Assembly: GCF_017498085.1 (NCBI RefSeq)
Contig: NZ_JAGBKM010000005.1
Span: 1-64,000 of the forward strand
DNA length: 64,000 bases
Direction of reading: 5' to 3'
Source: Psychrobacter coccoides
GTDB taxonomy: Bacteria > Pseudomonadota > Gammaproteobacteria > Pseudomonadales > Moraxellaceae
This document shows, in pieces, positions 39,164-50,964 of this stretch. The notes below the pieces were generated by a model. It made no database searches. It was given only the letters and a program-made list of their open reading frames with translations, and was not told the origin of the DNA. How positions within the stretch are numbered: the stretch's first letter is position 1; the number at the start of each line of letters is the position of its first letter. The translations under genes and the position numbers were made by a program.

Positions 39164-39198
39164 AAAAACACCGTCAGATCATTCTGGCGGTTTTTTTA
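39164..39198 (+). terminator. Terminator after sdhB
   Basis: AACACCGTCAGA pairs with CTGGCGGTTTTT (one G-T wobble), followed by seven T residues. Confidence 0.85.
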
Positions 39199-39821
39199 TG
39201 ACTTTAAAAAGACGCTGATGAGGCAAGCTTTGGCTACCACAGCTCACCGTCTCTAAATTTTTAGTGGTCATGATTGTTTTTAGCGGTCATGACTATATTT
39301 CATGATTTGCGACAACAGCGTATAAATTTTCACAAAACTGTAGCAGTAGCTACTAAGTTGTAATAAAAATACGTTGGTAAAAATGTTATGATATGCCTAT
39401 TCAGTTTCTGCATTATTTATCATCTCTGTGTAGCAGTTTTAGATGGTGAGATATATAGCTGTGAGAAATTAAGATGATAATGAGTATTTATTAGGTAAAT
39501 ACTTAGTATTGAAGAAACAAACTATCTGAGGTAATTTAGGCATGTTACCCTAGATAGCAATGTATGCTAGGCGTCAGAAGCAGCTCATTGGTTATGGCTC
39601 ACTTCAGTATATATAATTTAATTTTCTGAAACGAGCCAATAAACGACACCAGACGTTCACAAATAATGAAAATTTGCTGGATTTCTGGTATTGACATCAG
39701 CAACTTATCATAAGCTCAGCATTTATGAGGTTTATTGTGAGTTGTCTGCGCCATAACATAAAACAGATTACAAAATTATAAGCACGATTCCATTCATTTA
39801 TCTATCAAATAGACGATTATT
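39199..39821 (+). promoter_or_regulatory. sucA upstream region
   Basis: About 620 AT-rich bases with no gene. One extended -10-like element TGTTATGAT at 39,384-39,392 stands out, without a convincing -35, about 430 bases before the sucA ATG. No repeat was found. With the sdhB terminator, this supports a separate sucA promoter. Confidence 0.35.
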
Positions 39822-42689
39822 ATGAATAGTATAACTAAAGAAACAGCAGGCGCACCGCATTCAGAGCTTGGCGCTGATAACGCCCATTATATCGAAGCCC
39901 TCTACGAGCAGTATCTGACAGATCCAGATAGCGTCGATACGGATTGGCAGCGTTATTTTGAACAGTACAAATCTTCTAACGATGCCAAGCACAACGACAT
40001 TAAAGACCAGTTTTTACTGTTGGCCCGTAACCAAACGGCTAATAGAGGCGGCGTGGCGATCGACCCTGCCAACTGTGCGGATCCCAAACAGATGGCGGTA
40101 CAGCAGCTGATCTCAGCTTACCGTCGCCGTGGTCATCGCCGGGCCCAGCTTGATCCATTAAATCTACATCCACGTGCAGAAGTAGAGGACTTAACCCTCG
40201 CTTATCACGGCCTATCTGAAGCCGATCTCGATACGGTATATCCGACGAGCGATCTGAGTATTGGCAAGAGTGAAGCGCCGCTGCGTGAGATTATCGAGAT
40301 TATGGAGCGTGTTTACTGCCGTAATATCGGTGTAGAGTATATGCACGTGACCACCAGTACCGAAAAGCGCTGGATGGAAAAATACCTTGAAAGCAACTTG
40401 GGCTATATCGAGTTTGATAAAGAAAAACGCTTGTCTATCCTTGAGCGTTTAACCGCTGCGGAAGGGTTAGAGAAGTATCTTGCCCGTAAATACACAGGTG
40501 TGAAGCGCTTTGGCCTCGAAGGCGGTGAGAGCTTTATTCCTGCAGTCAATGAGATCATCCAGCGTGCAGGCAGCTACGGCACCAAAGAAATGGTGATCGG
40601 GATGGCGCACCGTGGACGTCTAAACGTACTGGTCAATATCTTGGGTAAAAACCCAGCTGACTTGTTTGATGAGTTTGATGGTAAGGTGCAGCCAGAAAAA
40701 GGCTCAGGTGACGTGAAGTACCACAGCGGTTTTTCTTCTAACGTCATGACGCCAGGTGGTGAGGCGCATTTGGCCTTGGCCTTTAACCCCTCACACCTTG
40801 AGATTGTCGCACCCGTACTTCAAGGCTCTGTACGTGCACGTCAAGTGCGCCGTAATGATCAGCCTGGACGCAGCGATAAAGATGGTAACTCAGTACTGCC
40901 CATCGTCGTTCATGGTGATGCTGCGTTTGCCGGTCAAGGCGTGGTACAAGAGACGTTCCAAATGTCACAAACTCGTGGCTATACCACGGGCGGTACAGTA
41001 CACATCGTCATCAACAACCAAGTTGGTTTTACCACCAGCCGTCAAGAAGACTTGCGCTCGACAGAGTACTGTACTGATGTGGCAAAAATGGTGCATGCGC
41101 CTATCTTGCATGTCAATGGTGACGACCCTGAGTCTGTGGTATTTGCCGCTCAGTTGGCTTTAGACTACCGTCATGAGTTTGATAAAGACATCGTCATTGA
41201 CTTATTCTGCTACCGCCGCAACGGCCATAACGAAGCCGACGAGCCGTCAGCCACTCAGCCATTGATGTACTCAGTGATCAAAAAGCTGCCGACTACGCGT
41301 ACGCTCTATGCCAAGCAGTTGATCGAAAAAGGCGTTATCAGTAGTGAAGAAGAAAAACAGTACGAAGATCAGTATCGTGAGTCGCTTGATCGTGGTGATT
41401 ATGTCGTCAACTCACTGGTCAGTGATCCAGACGAGGCGCTGTTTGTAGACTGGACGCCATATATCGGCCATGACTTGATCGATGATTGGGATACTGGTGT
41501 CGATATCGAAAAGCTAAAAGAATACGGTCGCCGTATGGCACAGATGCCAGAAGGCTACAAGCTACAGCGCCAAGTACAAAAAGTCGTCGAGCAGCGCCTA
41601 GCGATGCAGACAGGCGGAGAGCCTCTAAACTGGGGTGCTGCTGAGACCTTGGCTTATGCCAGCTTGGTCGATAATGACCAGACTTTGGTACGTATCACAG
41701 GTGAAGACGTTGGCCGTGGTACCTTCTCCCATCGTCATAGCGAAATCTATAATATGAACGATGGCAGCATGTATGTGCCCTTGTCTCATATCAGTGAAAA
41801 ACAAGCCCGCTTTGCCACTTATAACTCGCTACTGTCAGAAGAAGCGGTGCTGGCGTTTGAGTACGGCTATGCGACCACGGTGCCCAATGCGCTGATCATT
41901 TGGGAAGCACAGTTTGGTGACTTCGTTAACGGTGCACAGGTGGTCATCGACCAGTTTATCTCTAGTGGTGAGACCAAGTGGCAGCGTGTCTGTGGTCTGA
42001 CGATGTTATTGCCACATGGCTTTGAAGGTCAAGGCCCTGAGCACTCTTCAGCCCGTTTGGAGCGTTTCTTACAGCTGTGTGCTGAAGACAACATGCAAGT
42101 GATCACCCCGACGACACCGGCACAGATATTCCATGCGCTACGTCGTCAAGCGGTACGCCCAAGTCGTGTGCCACTGGTAGTGATGTCACCGAAGAGTCTA
42201 CTGCGCCATAAGCTGGCAACCTCACAGCTAGAAGAGCTGGCGAATGGTAAGTTTGAAACGGTATTGCCAGAGGTCGATCAGCAGCAGGCAGACAAGGTTA
42301 CTCGCTTGGTACTCTGTGGTGGTAAGGTCTACTATGATCTACTCGAGCAGCGCCGTGCTCTAGGTATTGAGGATATTGCTATCGTACGTATTGAGCAGCT
42401 CTACCCACTACCCGAAGAGCGTTTGATTGCTGAAATCGAAAAATACAGCAACCTACAAGAGATCGTCTGGACACAAGAAGAGCCATTGAACCAAGGTGCT
42501 TGGTACTACTTAGCGCCGCATATGTTCCGTATCGTCGTGCCGCACCCAACCAGAGCGAAAGTGATGGAGCCAGTAGCACGTCCGCCAAGTGCAGCACCGG
42601 CGACAGGCTCACCGAAATTGCACGCACAACAGCAACAAACTCTGATCGCCGAAAGCTTAGGTGTCAGCGTCGATGAGCTCGCAAAGTAA
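39822..42689 (+). CDS. sucA: 2-oxoglutarate dehydrogenase E1 component
   Basis: 955 residues, standard length. Thiamine-diphosphate-dependent decarboxylase of the 2-oxoglutarate dehydrogenase complex. 'YIEALYEQYLTDPDSVD' is the E2-binding N-terminal motif. 'GMAHRGRLNVLVNILGK', 'HGDAAFAGQGVVQET' (ThDP/Mg site), 'CYRRNGHNEADEPS', 'GEDVGRGTFSHRH' and 'LPHGFEGQGPEHSSARLERF' (in part) follow in order. No strong SD is evident before ATG 39822. Confidence 0.98.
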   Translation: MNSITKETAGAPHSELGADNAHYIEALYEQYLTDPDSVDTDWQRYFEQYKSSNDAKHNDIKDQFLLLARNQTANRGGVAIDPANCADPKQMAVQQLISAYRRRGHRRAQLDPLNLHPRAEVEDLTLAYHGLSEADLDTVYPTSDLSIGKSEAPLREIIEIMERVYCRNIGVEYMHVTTSTEKRWMEKYLESNLGYIEFDKEKRLSILERLTAAEGLEKYLARKYTGVKRFGLEGGESFIPAVNEIIQRAGSYGTKEMVIGMAHRGRLNVLVNILGKNPADLFDEFDGKVQPEKGSGDVKYHSGFSSNVMTPGGEAHLALAFNPSHLEIVAPVLQGSVRARQVRRNDQPGRSDKDGNSVLPIVVHGDAAFAGQGVVQETFQMSQTRGYTTGGTVHIVINNQVGFTTSRQEDLRSTEYCTDVAKMVHAPILHVNGDDPESVVFAAQLALDYRHEFDKDIVIDLFCYRRNGHNEADEPSATQPLMYSVIKKLPTTRTLYAKQLIEKGVISSEEEKQYEDQYRESLDRGDYVVNSLVSDPDEALFVDWTPYIGHDLIDDWDTGVDIEKLKEYGRRMAQMPEGYKLQRQVQKVVEQRLAMQTGGEPLNWGAAETLAYASLVDNDQTLVRITGEDVGRGTFSHRHSEIYNMNDGSMYVPLSHISEKQARFATYNSLLSEEAVLAFEYGYATTVPNALIIWEAQFGDFVNGAQVVIDQFISSGETKWQRVCGLTMLLPHGFEGQGPEHSSARLERFLQLCAEDNMQVITPTTPAQIFHALRRQAVRPSRVPLVVMSPKSLLRHKLATSQLEELANGKFETVLPEVDQQQADKVTRLVLCGGKVYYDLLEQRRALGIEDIAIVRIEQLYPLPEERLIAEIEKYSNLQEIVWTQEEPLNQGAWYYLAPHMFRIVVPHPTRAKVMEPVARPPSAAPATGSPKLHAQQQQTLIAESLGVSVDELAK

Positions 42690-42994
42690 AGTAACTGTGT
42701 TTGATATTGGGGTTTGATACTGGGTGCTCAGCTTTTAAATGTTAGGCGCCCAATTATCAACCACATCAGTATGAAGCGGTAATATAGACAACAGATTGAT
42801 CCCTATAACCTTTATCAATTAGACGGTGGCAGTCAGATACTATGGACACTCAGCGATTATTAAACCATCAATAATTGGCTGTACTTTAAAAGGTTGATAA
42901 ATATGCATTATTATTTATCAGCTTTTATAAAACATCTGGCTGCGCATCACGACTCAATAATAAATAGTAATATTCATATCTAAGGAGTATATCG
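42690..42994. other. Spacer sucA-sucB
   Basis: 305 AT-rich bases, unusually long for a pair normally closely linked. No hairpin terminator, repeat or ORF was recognised. CTAAGGAG precedes the sucB ATG. Confidence 0.35.
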
Positions 42995-44248
42995 ATGGCT
43001 GATATCAAAGCCCCCGTTTTTCCAGAATCGGTTGCCGATGGCACGATCGTTGAATGGCATGTCACTGAAGGCCAACAGGTTAGCCGTGACGACCTTTTAG
43101 CAGAAATCGAAACCGACAAAGTAGTACTCGAAGTGGTCGCACCTGATGATGGTGTGGTCACAAAAATTGTCAAGCAAGTCGACGATACTGTCGAATCTGC
43201 AGATTTAATCGCCGAGTTTGAAGCCGGTGCAAGTGGCAGTACCGATGCTGCTGATAGTGCGGATGCTCCAGCAGTCGATCCAGATCAGCCTGCGGCGCCA
43301 GTACAGCCAAAGCAGGCCACTGATGGCGGTGAGCCAGCACAAGGCGCAAGCGCTGCCGAAGCCGATCATAAAGATCAAAGCCCAGCGGTGCGCAAAGCTG
43401 CCAAAGAGTCTGGCATCGATCCAAAGAATGTCGAAGGCAGTGGCCGTGGCGGCCGTGTGACCAAATCAGATATGGCCAGCCCGACGCTAAAAGCAGACAG
43501 CTCTATCAAGTCTGACAGTGGCCGTCCAGTCGCTGAGTCAGTGGGCGAGCGTACCGAAAAGCGTGTACCGATGACCCGTCTACGTAAGACAGTGGCCAAC
43601 CGTCTATTGTCAGCGTCACAAGACACGGCGATGTTGACGACGTTTAACGAAGTCAATATGAAGCCACTGATGGACATGCGCAGCAAGTACAAAGAGCAGT
43701 TCGAAAAGCGCCACGGTGTGCGTCTCGGCTTTATGTCGCTGTTTGTAAAAGCGGCTACCGAAGCTCTAAAACGCTTCCCAGCGGTCAATGCCTCTATAGA
43801 TGGTGATGACATCGTCTATCATGGCTACTATGACATCGGTGTGGCGGTTTCTTCAGATCGTGGCTTGGTTGTTCCTGTATTACGTGATACTGATCATATG
43901 AGTATGGCGGATGTCGAGAGCAAAATCCGTGAGCTCGGTGGTAAAGCGCAAGACGGTAAGCTGGGTCTTGACGAGATGACTGGCGGTACTTTCACTATCT
44001 CTAACGGTGGTGTCTTTGGCTCACTGATGTCGACGCCGATCTTGAACCCACCACAGACGGCTATCTTGGGTATGCACGCTATCAACGAGCGTCCTATGGC
44101 GGTCAATGGTCAAGTCGAAATCCTACCGATGATGTATCTGGCACTGTCCTATGACCACCGTATGATCGATGGTAAAGAGGCCGTACAGTTCTTGGTCACT
44201 ATCAAAGAGTTGGTCGAAGACCCAACCATGCTTTTATTAGACCTATAA
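42995..44248 (+). CDS. sucB: Dihydrolipoyl succinyltransferase (E2 of 2-oxoglutarate dehydrogenase)
   Basis: 417 residues. The single lipoyl domain has Lys42 in '[11 protein letters not shown]'. An Ala/Pro/Gln/Asp-rich linker runs ~80-125. The peripheral subunit-binding domain has '[20 protein letters not shown]' (~128-147) and '[11 protein letters not shown]'. The catalytic acyltransferase core ends with '[14 protein letters not shown]' (His-x3-Asp). It transfers succinyl groups from the E1-bound intermediate to CoA. Strong SD AAGGAG. Confidence 0.98.
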   Translation: MADIKAPVFPESVADGTIVEWHVTEGQQVSRDDLLAEIETDKVVLEVVAPDDGVVTKIVKQVDDTVESADLIAEFEAGASGSTDAADSADAPAVDPDQPAAPVQPKQATDGGEPAQGASAAEADHKDQSPAVRKAAKESGIDPKNVEGSGRGGRVTKSDMASPTLKADSSIKSDSGRPVAESVGERTEKRVPMTRLRKTVANRLLSASQDTAMLTTFNEVNMKPLMDMRSKYKEQFEKRHGVRLGFMSLFVKAATEALKRFPAVNASIDGDDIVYHGYYDIGVAVSSDRGLVVPVLRDTDHMSMADVESKIRELGGKAQDGKLGLDEMTGGTFTISNGGVFGSLMSTPILNPPQTAILGMHAINERPMAVNGQVEILPMMYLALSYDHRMIDGKEAVQFLVTIKELVEDPTMLLLDL

Positions 44249-44253
44249 GCCTT

Positions 44254-44291
44254 TGAGCTTGTATCGGCAATCGTCGATACAAGCTTTTTGC
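44254..44291 (+). terminator. Terminator-like hairpin between sucB and lpd
   Basis: AGCTTGTATCG (44,256-44,266) pairs with CGATACAAGCT (44,275-44,285), followed by a T-run. It sits 7 bases past the sucB stop and probably reduces lpd read-through. Confidence 0.8.
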
Positions 44292-46014
<1,723 letters not shown>

Positions 46015-46366
46015 CTTATCTAAAAACACCCCAGTGAGTTTTCAATAAAGCTGACTGGGTATTGACTAACTTAGCGAAGCAAATAAGTTAACGTCATCAG
46101 ATTCACGTAGTCTACTATAGTTAATTCGAAATAAAATCGGTACGTTTATATTGCCGTGCTACTGGTACAAACTTTCCTTGCTTGCTGTGCGCTTCGCACT
46201 CCAGAGGCTTCACAACTGTATTTTAGAACAAAGCATCCCAGTAGCACCGTATTGGTTTTAAAATGCATCAACTATATCATAGTCGCTGCGTGGGTCTGCT
46301 GTGCTGTTTTAGATAGTTGAATATATTTTCACTTTTATGAATTGCCAAAAATAAAGGATACAATCA
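46015..46366. other. lpd-sucC spacer
   Basis: 352 bases: an imperfect CCCAGT/ACTGGG hairpin without T-tract just after lpd, then element D, then an AT-rich stretch with an AAAGGATAC Shine-Dalgarno before sucC. No gene. Confidence 0.5.
46116..46276. repeat. MITE-like element D between lpd and sucC
   Basis: 161 bp bounded by TATAGTTAATTCGAAATAAA at the left and GCATCAACTATA at the right (inverse TATAGTTGATGC). The internal blocks GTGCTACTGGTAC and CCCAGTAGCAC can pair, giving a long hairpin. A short perfect palindrome TGTGCGCTTCGCAC-type (46,187-46,200 region) is at the centre. Confidence 0.85.
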
Positions 46367-47545
46367 ATGAATTTACATGAGTATCAAGCAAAAGAGCTGC
46401 TAAAAAGCTATGGTTTGCCTATCCAAGAAGGCATCGTCGCCCATACTGGCGAAGAGGCGGCAGCCGCTTTTGATAAGACCCCTACCGACATCGCCGTTAT
46501 CAAGGCGCAAGTCCATGCTGGTGGCCGTGGTAAAGCTGGCGGCGTCAAGCTGGTCAAGACACGTGAAGAAGCCAAGCAAGTGGCAGAAGAATTAATCGGC
46601 ACCAATCTAGTGACCTTCCAAACCGACGCTGATGGCCAGCCTGTCAACTTCGTGTTGGTAGCAGAGGACATGTATCCGGTACAAACTGAGCTGTATCTGG
46701 GCGCTGTCGTCGACCGCTCGACACGCCGTGTGACCTTTATGGCATCGACTGAAGGTGGTGTGGATATCGAAGAAGTGGCCAGTGCGACCCCAGAAAAAAT
46801 CTTTAAGGTCAGTGTCGATCCTTTGGTCGGTCTGATGCCGTACCAAGCCCGTGAAGTGGCATTTAAATTGGGTCTGGAAGGCAAGCAGATCAATCAGTTT
46901 GTCAAAATCATGACCGGTGCTTATCAGGCGTTTGTCGAAAACGACTTTGCGCTACTGGAAGTCAACCCACTAGCAGTACGTGAAAATGGCGAAATCGTCT
47001 GTGTCGATGGCAAAATCGGTATCGATTCAAACGCCCTGTATCGTCTGCCCAAAATCGCTGCGCTACAAGACAAAACGCAAGAAAACGAGCGTGAGCTAAA
47101 AGCGGCTGAGTTTGATCTTAACTATGTGGCGCTAGAAGGCAACATCGGCTGTATGGTCAACGGTGCTGGCCTTGCGATGGCGACGATGGACATCATCAAG
47201 CTGTATGGCGGTAAGCCAGCCAACTTCCTAGACGTGGGCGGCGGTGCGACCAAGGACCGTGTCGTTGAAGCGTTTAAGATCATCCTAGAAGACAGCAGTG
47301 TCGAAGGCGTCCTAATCAATATCTTTGGTGGTATCGTGCGCTGTGACATGATTGCAGAAGCCATCATCGCCGCAGTAAAAGAAGTCGGCGTCGAAGTGCC
47401 AGTAGTAGTACGTCTCGAAGGCAACAACGCTGAAAAAGGCGCGCAGCTGCTCGAAGAGTCAGATGTACAGATCATCTCAGCGCAGGGCCTCGCCGATGCG
47501 GCACAAAAGATCGTCTCGGCCGTGGGCACCAATATCGTCCACTAA
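46367..47545 (+). CDS. sucC: Succinyl-CoA synthetase beta subunit (ADP-forming)
   Basis: 392 residues. The ATP-grasp domain starts '[18 protein letters not shown]' and has '[20 protein letters not shown]' (in part). Later '[19 protein letters not shown]', '[19 protein letters not shown]' (CoA-side domain) and '[14 protein letters not shown]', '[10 protein letters not shown]' are seen. It makes ATP (or GTP) from succinyl-CoA with SucD. AAAGGA precedes the ATG. Confidence 0.98.
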   Translation: MNLHEYQAKELLKSYGLPIQEGIVAHTGEEAAAAFDKTPTDIAVIKAQVHAGGRGKAGGVKLVKTREEAKQVAEELIGTNLVTFQTDADGQPVNFVLVAEDMYPVQTELYLGAVVDRSTRRVTFMASTEGGVDIEEVASATPEKIFKVSVDPLVGLMPYQAREVAFKLGLEGKQINQFVKIMTGAYQAFVENDFALLEVNPLAVRENGEIVCVDGKIGIDSNALYRLPKIAALQDKTQENERELKAAEFDLNYVALEGNIGCMVNGAGLAMATMDIIKLYGGKPANFLDVGGGATKDRVVEAFKIILEDSSVEGVLINIFGGIVRCDMIAEAIIAAVKEVGVEVPVVVRLEGNNAEKGAQLLEESDVQIISAQGLADAAQKIVSAVGTNIVH

Positions 47546-47650
47546 GCCTCGTCGCTGTGTTCAATAAGCAGCACTCAGCCGCCATGGCTTATGAGTGACT
47601 GCCTTTGACACAGCCAGCCAGATATACAAGATTATAATTAGGAGCAAATA

Positions 47651-48526
47651 ATGAGTGTACTCATTGATAAAGACACTAAAGTATTGGTGCAAGGTTTTAC
47701 CGGTAAAAACGGCACGTTTCATTCAAAGCAAGCCATCGAGTACGGTACCAAGGTCGTCGGCGGTGTGACCCCAGGTAAGGGCGGTCAGATCCATCTGGGC
47801 CTACCAGTATTTAACACCATGGCGGAAGCGATGGCAGAGACGCAAGCGGATGCTTCTGTCATCTATGTGCCAGCGCCATTTGTCCTCGACTCTATCGTGG
47901 AAGCGGTCGATGCAGGTGTGAAGCTGATCGTGGTGATCACCGAAGGCGTACCAACGCTGGATATGCTCAAAGCCAAGCGCTATATCGAAGCTGCAGATGG
48001 CGTGCGCATGGTCGGTCCGAACTGCCCAGGCGTGATCACGCCAGGTCAGTGCAAAATCGGTATCATGCCGGGTCATATCCATTTGCCGGGCAAGGTGGGC
48101 ATCATCTCACGTTCTGGTACGCTGACGTATGAAGCAGTCGCACAGACGACTAAGCTTGGCTTTGGTCAGTCGACTTGTATCGGTATCGGTGGTGACCCTA
48201 TCCCAGGTATGAACCAAATCGATGCACTAAAACTGTTCCAAGACGATCCCCAAACCGAAGCCATCGTGCTGATCGGTGAGATCGGTGGTACGGCGGAAGA
48301 AGAGGCGGCGGCTTATATTAAAGAGCATGTGACCAAGCCTGTGGTCGGCTATATCGCTGGTGTCACAGCGCCAGAAGGTAAGCGTATGGGTCATGCTGGT
48401 GCGATCATTTCTGGTGGTCAGGGTACGGCAGAAGAGAAGTTTAAGGCCTTTGAAGATGCTGGCATCGCCTATACTCGTGATCCAGCGAAGATCGGTGATA
48501 AGCTAAAAGAAGTAACGGGTTGGTAA
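47651..48526 (+). CDS. sucD: Succinyl-CoA synthetase alpha subunit
   Basis: 291 residues. CoA-binding '[21 protein letters not shown]' (given in part), 'GGVTPGKGG', '[20 protein letters not shown]' (in part), '[15 protein letters not shown]', '[12 protein letters not shown]' and the phospho-His region '[19 protein letters not shown]'. TTAGGAGC lies before the ATG. 105 bases after sucC, co-transcribed with it. End of the TCA block. Confidence 0.98.
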   Translation: MSVLIDKDTKVLVQGFTGKNGTFHSKQAIEYGTKVVGGVTPGKGGQIHLGLPVFNTMAEAMAETQADASVIYVPAPFVLDSIVEAVDAGVKLIVVITEGVPTLDMLKAKRYIEAADGVRMVGPNCPGVITPGQCKIGIMPGHIHLPGKVGIISRSGTLTYEAVAQTTKLGFGQSTCIGIGGDPIPGMNQIDALKLFQDDPQTEAIVLIGEIGGTAEEEAAAYIKEHVTKPVVGYIAGVTAPEGKRMGHAGAIISGGQGTAEEKFKAFEDAGIAYTRDPAKIGDKLKEVTGW

Positions 48527-48544
48527 ACCCTTTATCTGAAAGAT

Positions 48545-48570
48545 AGACCACTGAACCAATCAGTGGTTTA
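48545..48570 (+). other. Hairpin after sucD
   Basis: ACCACTG / CAGTGGT inverted repeat with AACCAAT loop, no T-run. Probably a 3' processing or stability element upstream of the real terminator. Confidence 0.4.
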
Positions 48571-48610
48571 CAGCTTTATGAATTAATTACTAAAGTTGCG
48601 TTGAAAAAAG

Positions 48611-48646
48611 ATGAAGACACCTCTACAATGGGGTGTCTTTTTTTGT
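48611..48646 (+). terminator. Terminator between sucD and galE
   Basis: AAGACACC (48,614-48,621) pairs with GGTGTCTT (48,632-48,639), followed by TTTTT. It ends only about 14 bases before the galE ATG. Confidence 0.85.
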
Positions 48647-48658
48647 TATAAAAATGTT

Positions 48659-49705
48659 ATGAAAAACAAGATATTGGTCACTGGCGGTGCAGGCTATATC
48701 GGCTCGCACACCTGCATTGCCTTGCATCAAGCAGGCTATGAGATCGTAGTCTACGACAACCTATCCAACAGCAGCCGTGAAGCCATCAATCGGGTCTCTA
48801 GCATTATTGCTCAGCCGATCGATTTTATCGAAGGCGATATCCGTGATGCAGATAAGCTCAGAGAAGTCTTTGCTGCGCATCAATTCTTTGGCGTCATTCA
48901 CTTCGCTGGCCTAAAGGCTGTCGGTGAGTCTGTGGCCAAACCCTTACTATATTATAATAACAACGTCAGTGGCACCATCACCTTACTCGAAGTCATGGCT
49001 GAGTACGATGTCAAAAACTTAGTGTTCTCATCGTCTGCCACGGTCTACGGTGACCCTGAAACCCTGCCTATCGATGAGAGTGCCCCACGCTCTTGTACCA
49101 ACCCTTACGGCCAAAGCAAACTGACCGTCGAGCATATCCTAGAAGACTTAGCCATCTCCGATGCCAGCTGGAACCTAATCCCTCTTAGATATTTTAACCC
49201 AGTCGGGGCGCACCCTTCAGGGCAGATCGGCGAAGACCCCAATGACATTCCGAATAACCTCATGCCTTATATCTCGCAAGTGGCCGTTGGTAAGCTGGAA
49301 AAGCTCAGCATCTTTGGCAATGACTATCCGACCGTCGATGGCACAGGCGTGCGTGATTTTATTCATGTTACTGATCTGGCGCAAGGTCATGTCGCTGCAC
49401 TGAATTACTTACAGCAGCAAGTTAAGGTAGAGCAAAGCGCAGTCGGATTTCTCCCCATTAATCTAGGGACGGGTACAGGCACGTCAGTATTAGAGCTGGT
49501 TAATGCTTTTGCTCAAGTCTCTGAGCAGCGCATCCCATATCAGTTTGTCGCACGCCGTGCCGGAGATATCGCCAGTTGCTATGCCAGTGCCGACAAGGCC
49601 AAAGCGCTATTGGGCTGGGAAGCCAAGCTGTCTATCACGGAGATGTGTCAAGATACGTGGCGCTGGCAGAGTATGAACCCAAATGGTTATGACACAGCCA
49701 TATAG
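48659..49705 (+). CDS. galE: UDP-glucose 4-epimerase
   Basis: 348 residues from ATG 48659. 'ILVTGGAGYIGSHTCIALHQ' is the NAD-binding start; 'SSSATVYGDPETLPI' and 'NPYGQSKLTVEHIL' hold the Ser/Tyr-x3-Lys catalytic set; 'RYFNPVGAHPSGQIGEDP' and 'YPTVDGTGVRDFIHVTDLA' follow. It interconverts UDP-glucose and UDP-galactose (possibly N-acetyl forms). The frame is open from 48611 but that part is the upstream terminator. No Shine-Dalgarno is visible. First gene of the polysaccharide locus. Confidence 0.96.
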   Translation: MKNKILVTGGAGYIGSHTCIALHQAGYEIVVYDNLSNSSREAINRVSSIIAQPIDFIEGDIRDADKLREVFAAHQFFGVIHFAGLKAVGESVAKPLLYYNNNVSGTITLLEVMAEYDVKNLVFSSSATVYGDPETLPIDESAPRSCTNPYGQSKLTVEHILEDLAISDASWNLIPLRYFNPVGAHPSGQIGEDPNDIPNNLMPYISQVAVGKLEKLSIFGNDYPTVDGTGVRDFIHVTDLAQGHVAALNYLQQQVKVEQSAVGFLPINLGTGTGTSVLELVNAFAQVSEQRIPYQFVARRAGDIASCYASADKAKALLGWEAKLSITEMCQDTWRWQSMNPNGYDTAI

Positions 49706-49762
49706 TCAATTAAGTAACCAAAATCAATCAAATAACCAAACGAACTTTAAAAAGAGAGTCTG

Positions 49763-50899
49763 ATGAAGAAGGTATTAAGCATTTTCGGTACACGTCCTGA
49801 AGCGATCAAAATGGCACCAGTGGTCAAGGCGTTAGAAGCCAATCCTAATATTGAATCATTGGTTTGTGTGACCGCCCAGCATCGTGAAATGCTCGATCAG
49901 GTACTGGCATTGTTTGACATCACGCCTGATTATGATCTAGATATTATGAAGTCTCAGCAGAGTCTCACACAAGCCAGCTCACGAATGCTCCTTGCGCTCG
50001 AACCTATCTTGCAAGAATGTCAGCCCGACCTCGTCTTAGTCCATGGTGACACGTCAACCACATTATGTGGTGCTCAAGCCGCCTTCTATCAGCAGATTCC
50101 TATCGGCCATGTCGAGTCTGGACTGCGCACGTATAATATCTACTCTCCTTGGCCAGAAGAAGCCAATAGACAGCTCACCAGTATCATCACCAAGCTGCAT
50201 TTTTCGCCGACTAAGGCAGCAGCGCAAAACCTATACGATGAGCACAATAACCCTGACTATATCTATGTCACGGGTAATACCGTGATTGATGCTTTGCTCG
50301 ATGTCAAAGACAAGCTAGAGACCAATGCTGACTTGCGAGCTGAGCTGCAGCAGCAGTTTTCTGAGCTCGACTTTAGCAAACGTCGGGTGCTCATCACGGG
50401 GCATCGCCGTGAAAACTTCGGTAATGGTTTTGAGTCCATCTGTCAGGCTATCAAGGATCTGGCAGAGAAATATCCTGATTATGAGTTTGTCTACCCTGTG
50501 CATTTAAACCCTAACGTCAAGGAGCCTGTCAATCGCTTATTGAATGGTTTGACCAACGTGAAACTGATCACCCCACAAGACTATCTGCCATTTGTCTATC
50601 TGATGAGCACCAGTCATATCATCCTGACGGACTCAGGTGGCATCCAAGAGGAAGCGCCCTCGCTTGGTATTCCAGTCCTGGTGATGCGTACCACGACTGA
50701 ACGCCAAGAGGCGGTCGAGGCAGGTACGGTGAAGCTGGTCGGTACTCATGATGCTACCATCGTCGCAGAAGTAAGTAATCTGATCGAAAATGACGCCGTC
50801 TATCAAAAAATGAGCCAAGCCCATAACCCTTATGGCGATGGTAAGGCCTCAGAGCGTATTGCAGAGACCATCGTTGAGTTCTTTAACGCTGAAGCTTAA
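49763..50899 (+). CDS. wecB: UDP-N-acetylglucosamine 2-epimerase (non-hydrolysing)
   Basis: 378 residues. '[17 protein letters not shown]', '[14 protein letters not shown]', '[14 protein letters not shown]', 'GHVESGLRT', 'TGHRRENFG', '[11 protein letters not shown]', '[20 protein letters not shown]' (given in part) are the family series. It converts UDP-GlcNAc to UDP-ManNAc, the substrate of WecC. AAAGAGAGT precedes the ATG. Tightly linked to wecC. Confidence 0.96.
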   Translation: MKKVLSIFGTRPEAIKMAPVVKALEANPNIESLVCVTAQHREMLDQVLALFDITPDYDLDIMKSQQSLTQASSRMLLALEPILQECQPDLVLVHGDTSTTLCGAQAAFYQQIPIGHVESGLRTYNIYSPWPEEANRQLTSIITKLHFSPTKAAAQNLYDEHNNPDYIYVTGNTVIDALLDVKDKLETNADLRAELQQQFSELDFSKRRVLITGHRRENFGNGFESICQAIKDLAEKYPDYEFVYPVHLNPNVKEPVNRLLNGLTNVKLITPQDYLPFVYLMSTSHIILTDSGGIQEEAPSLGIPVLVMRTTTERQEAVEAGTVKLVGTHDATIVAEVSNLIENDAVYQKMSQAHNPYGDGKASERIAETIVEFFNAEA

Positions 50900-50964
50900 G
50901 TTTGCTCTTTTTTAATAATTAATAGCCAGTTCTTCTAAATTTATCTACAACGAGTATCAAAGTT

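Noticed and set aside
48611-48658. 16-residue N-terminal extension of GalE
   Set aside because: The DNA is the terminator stem and T-run; GalE homologues start at the ATG at 48659.
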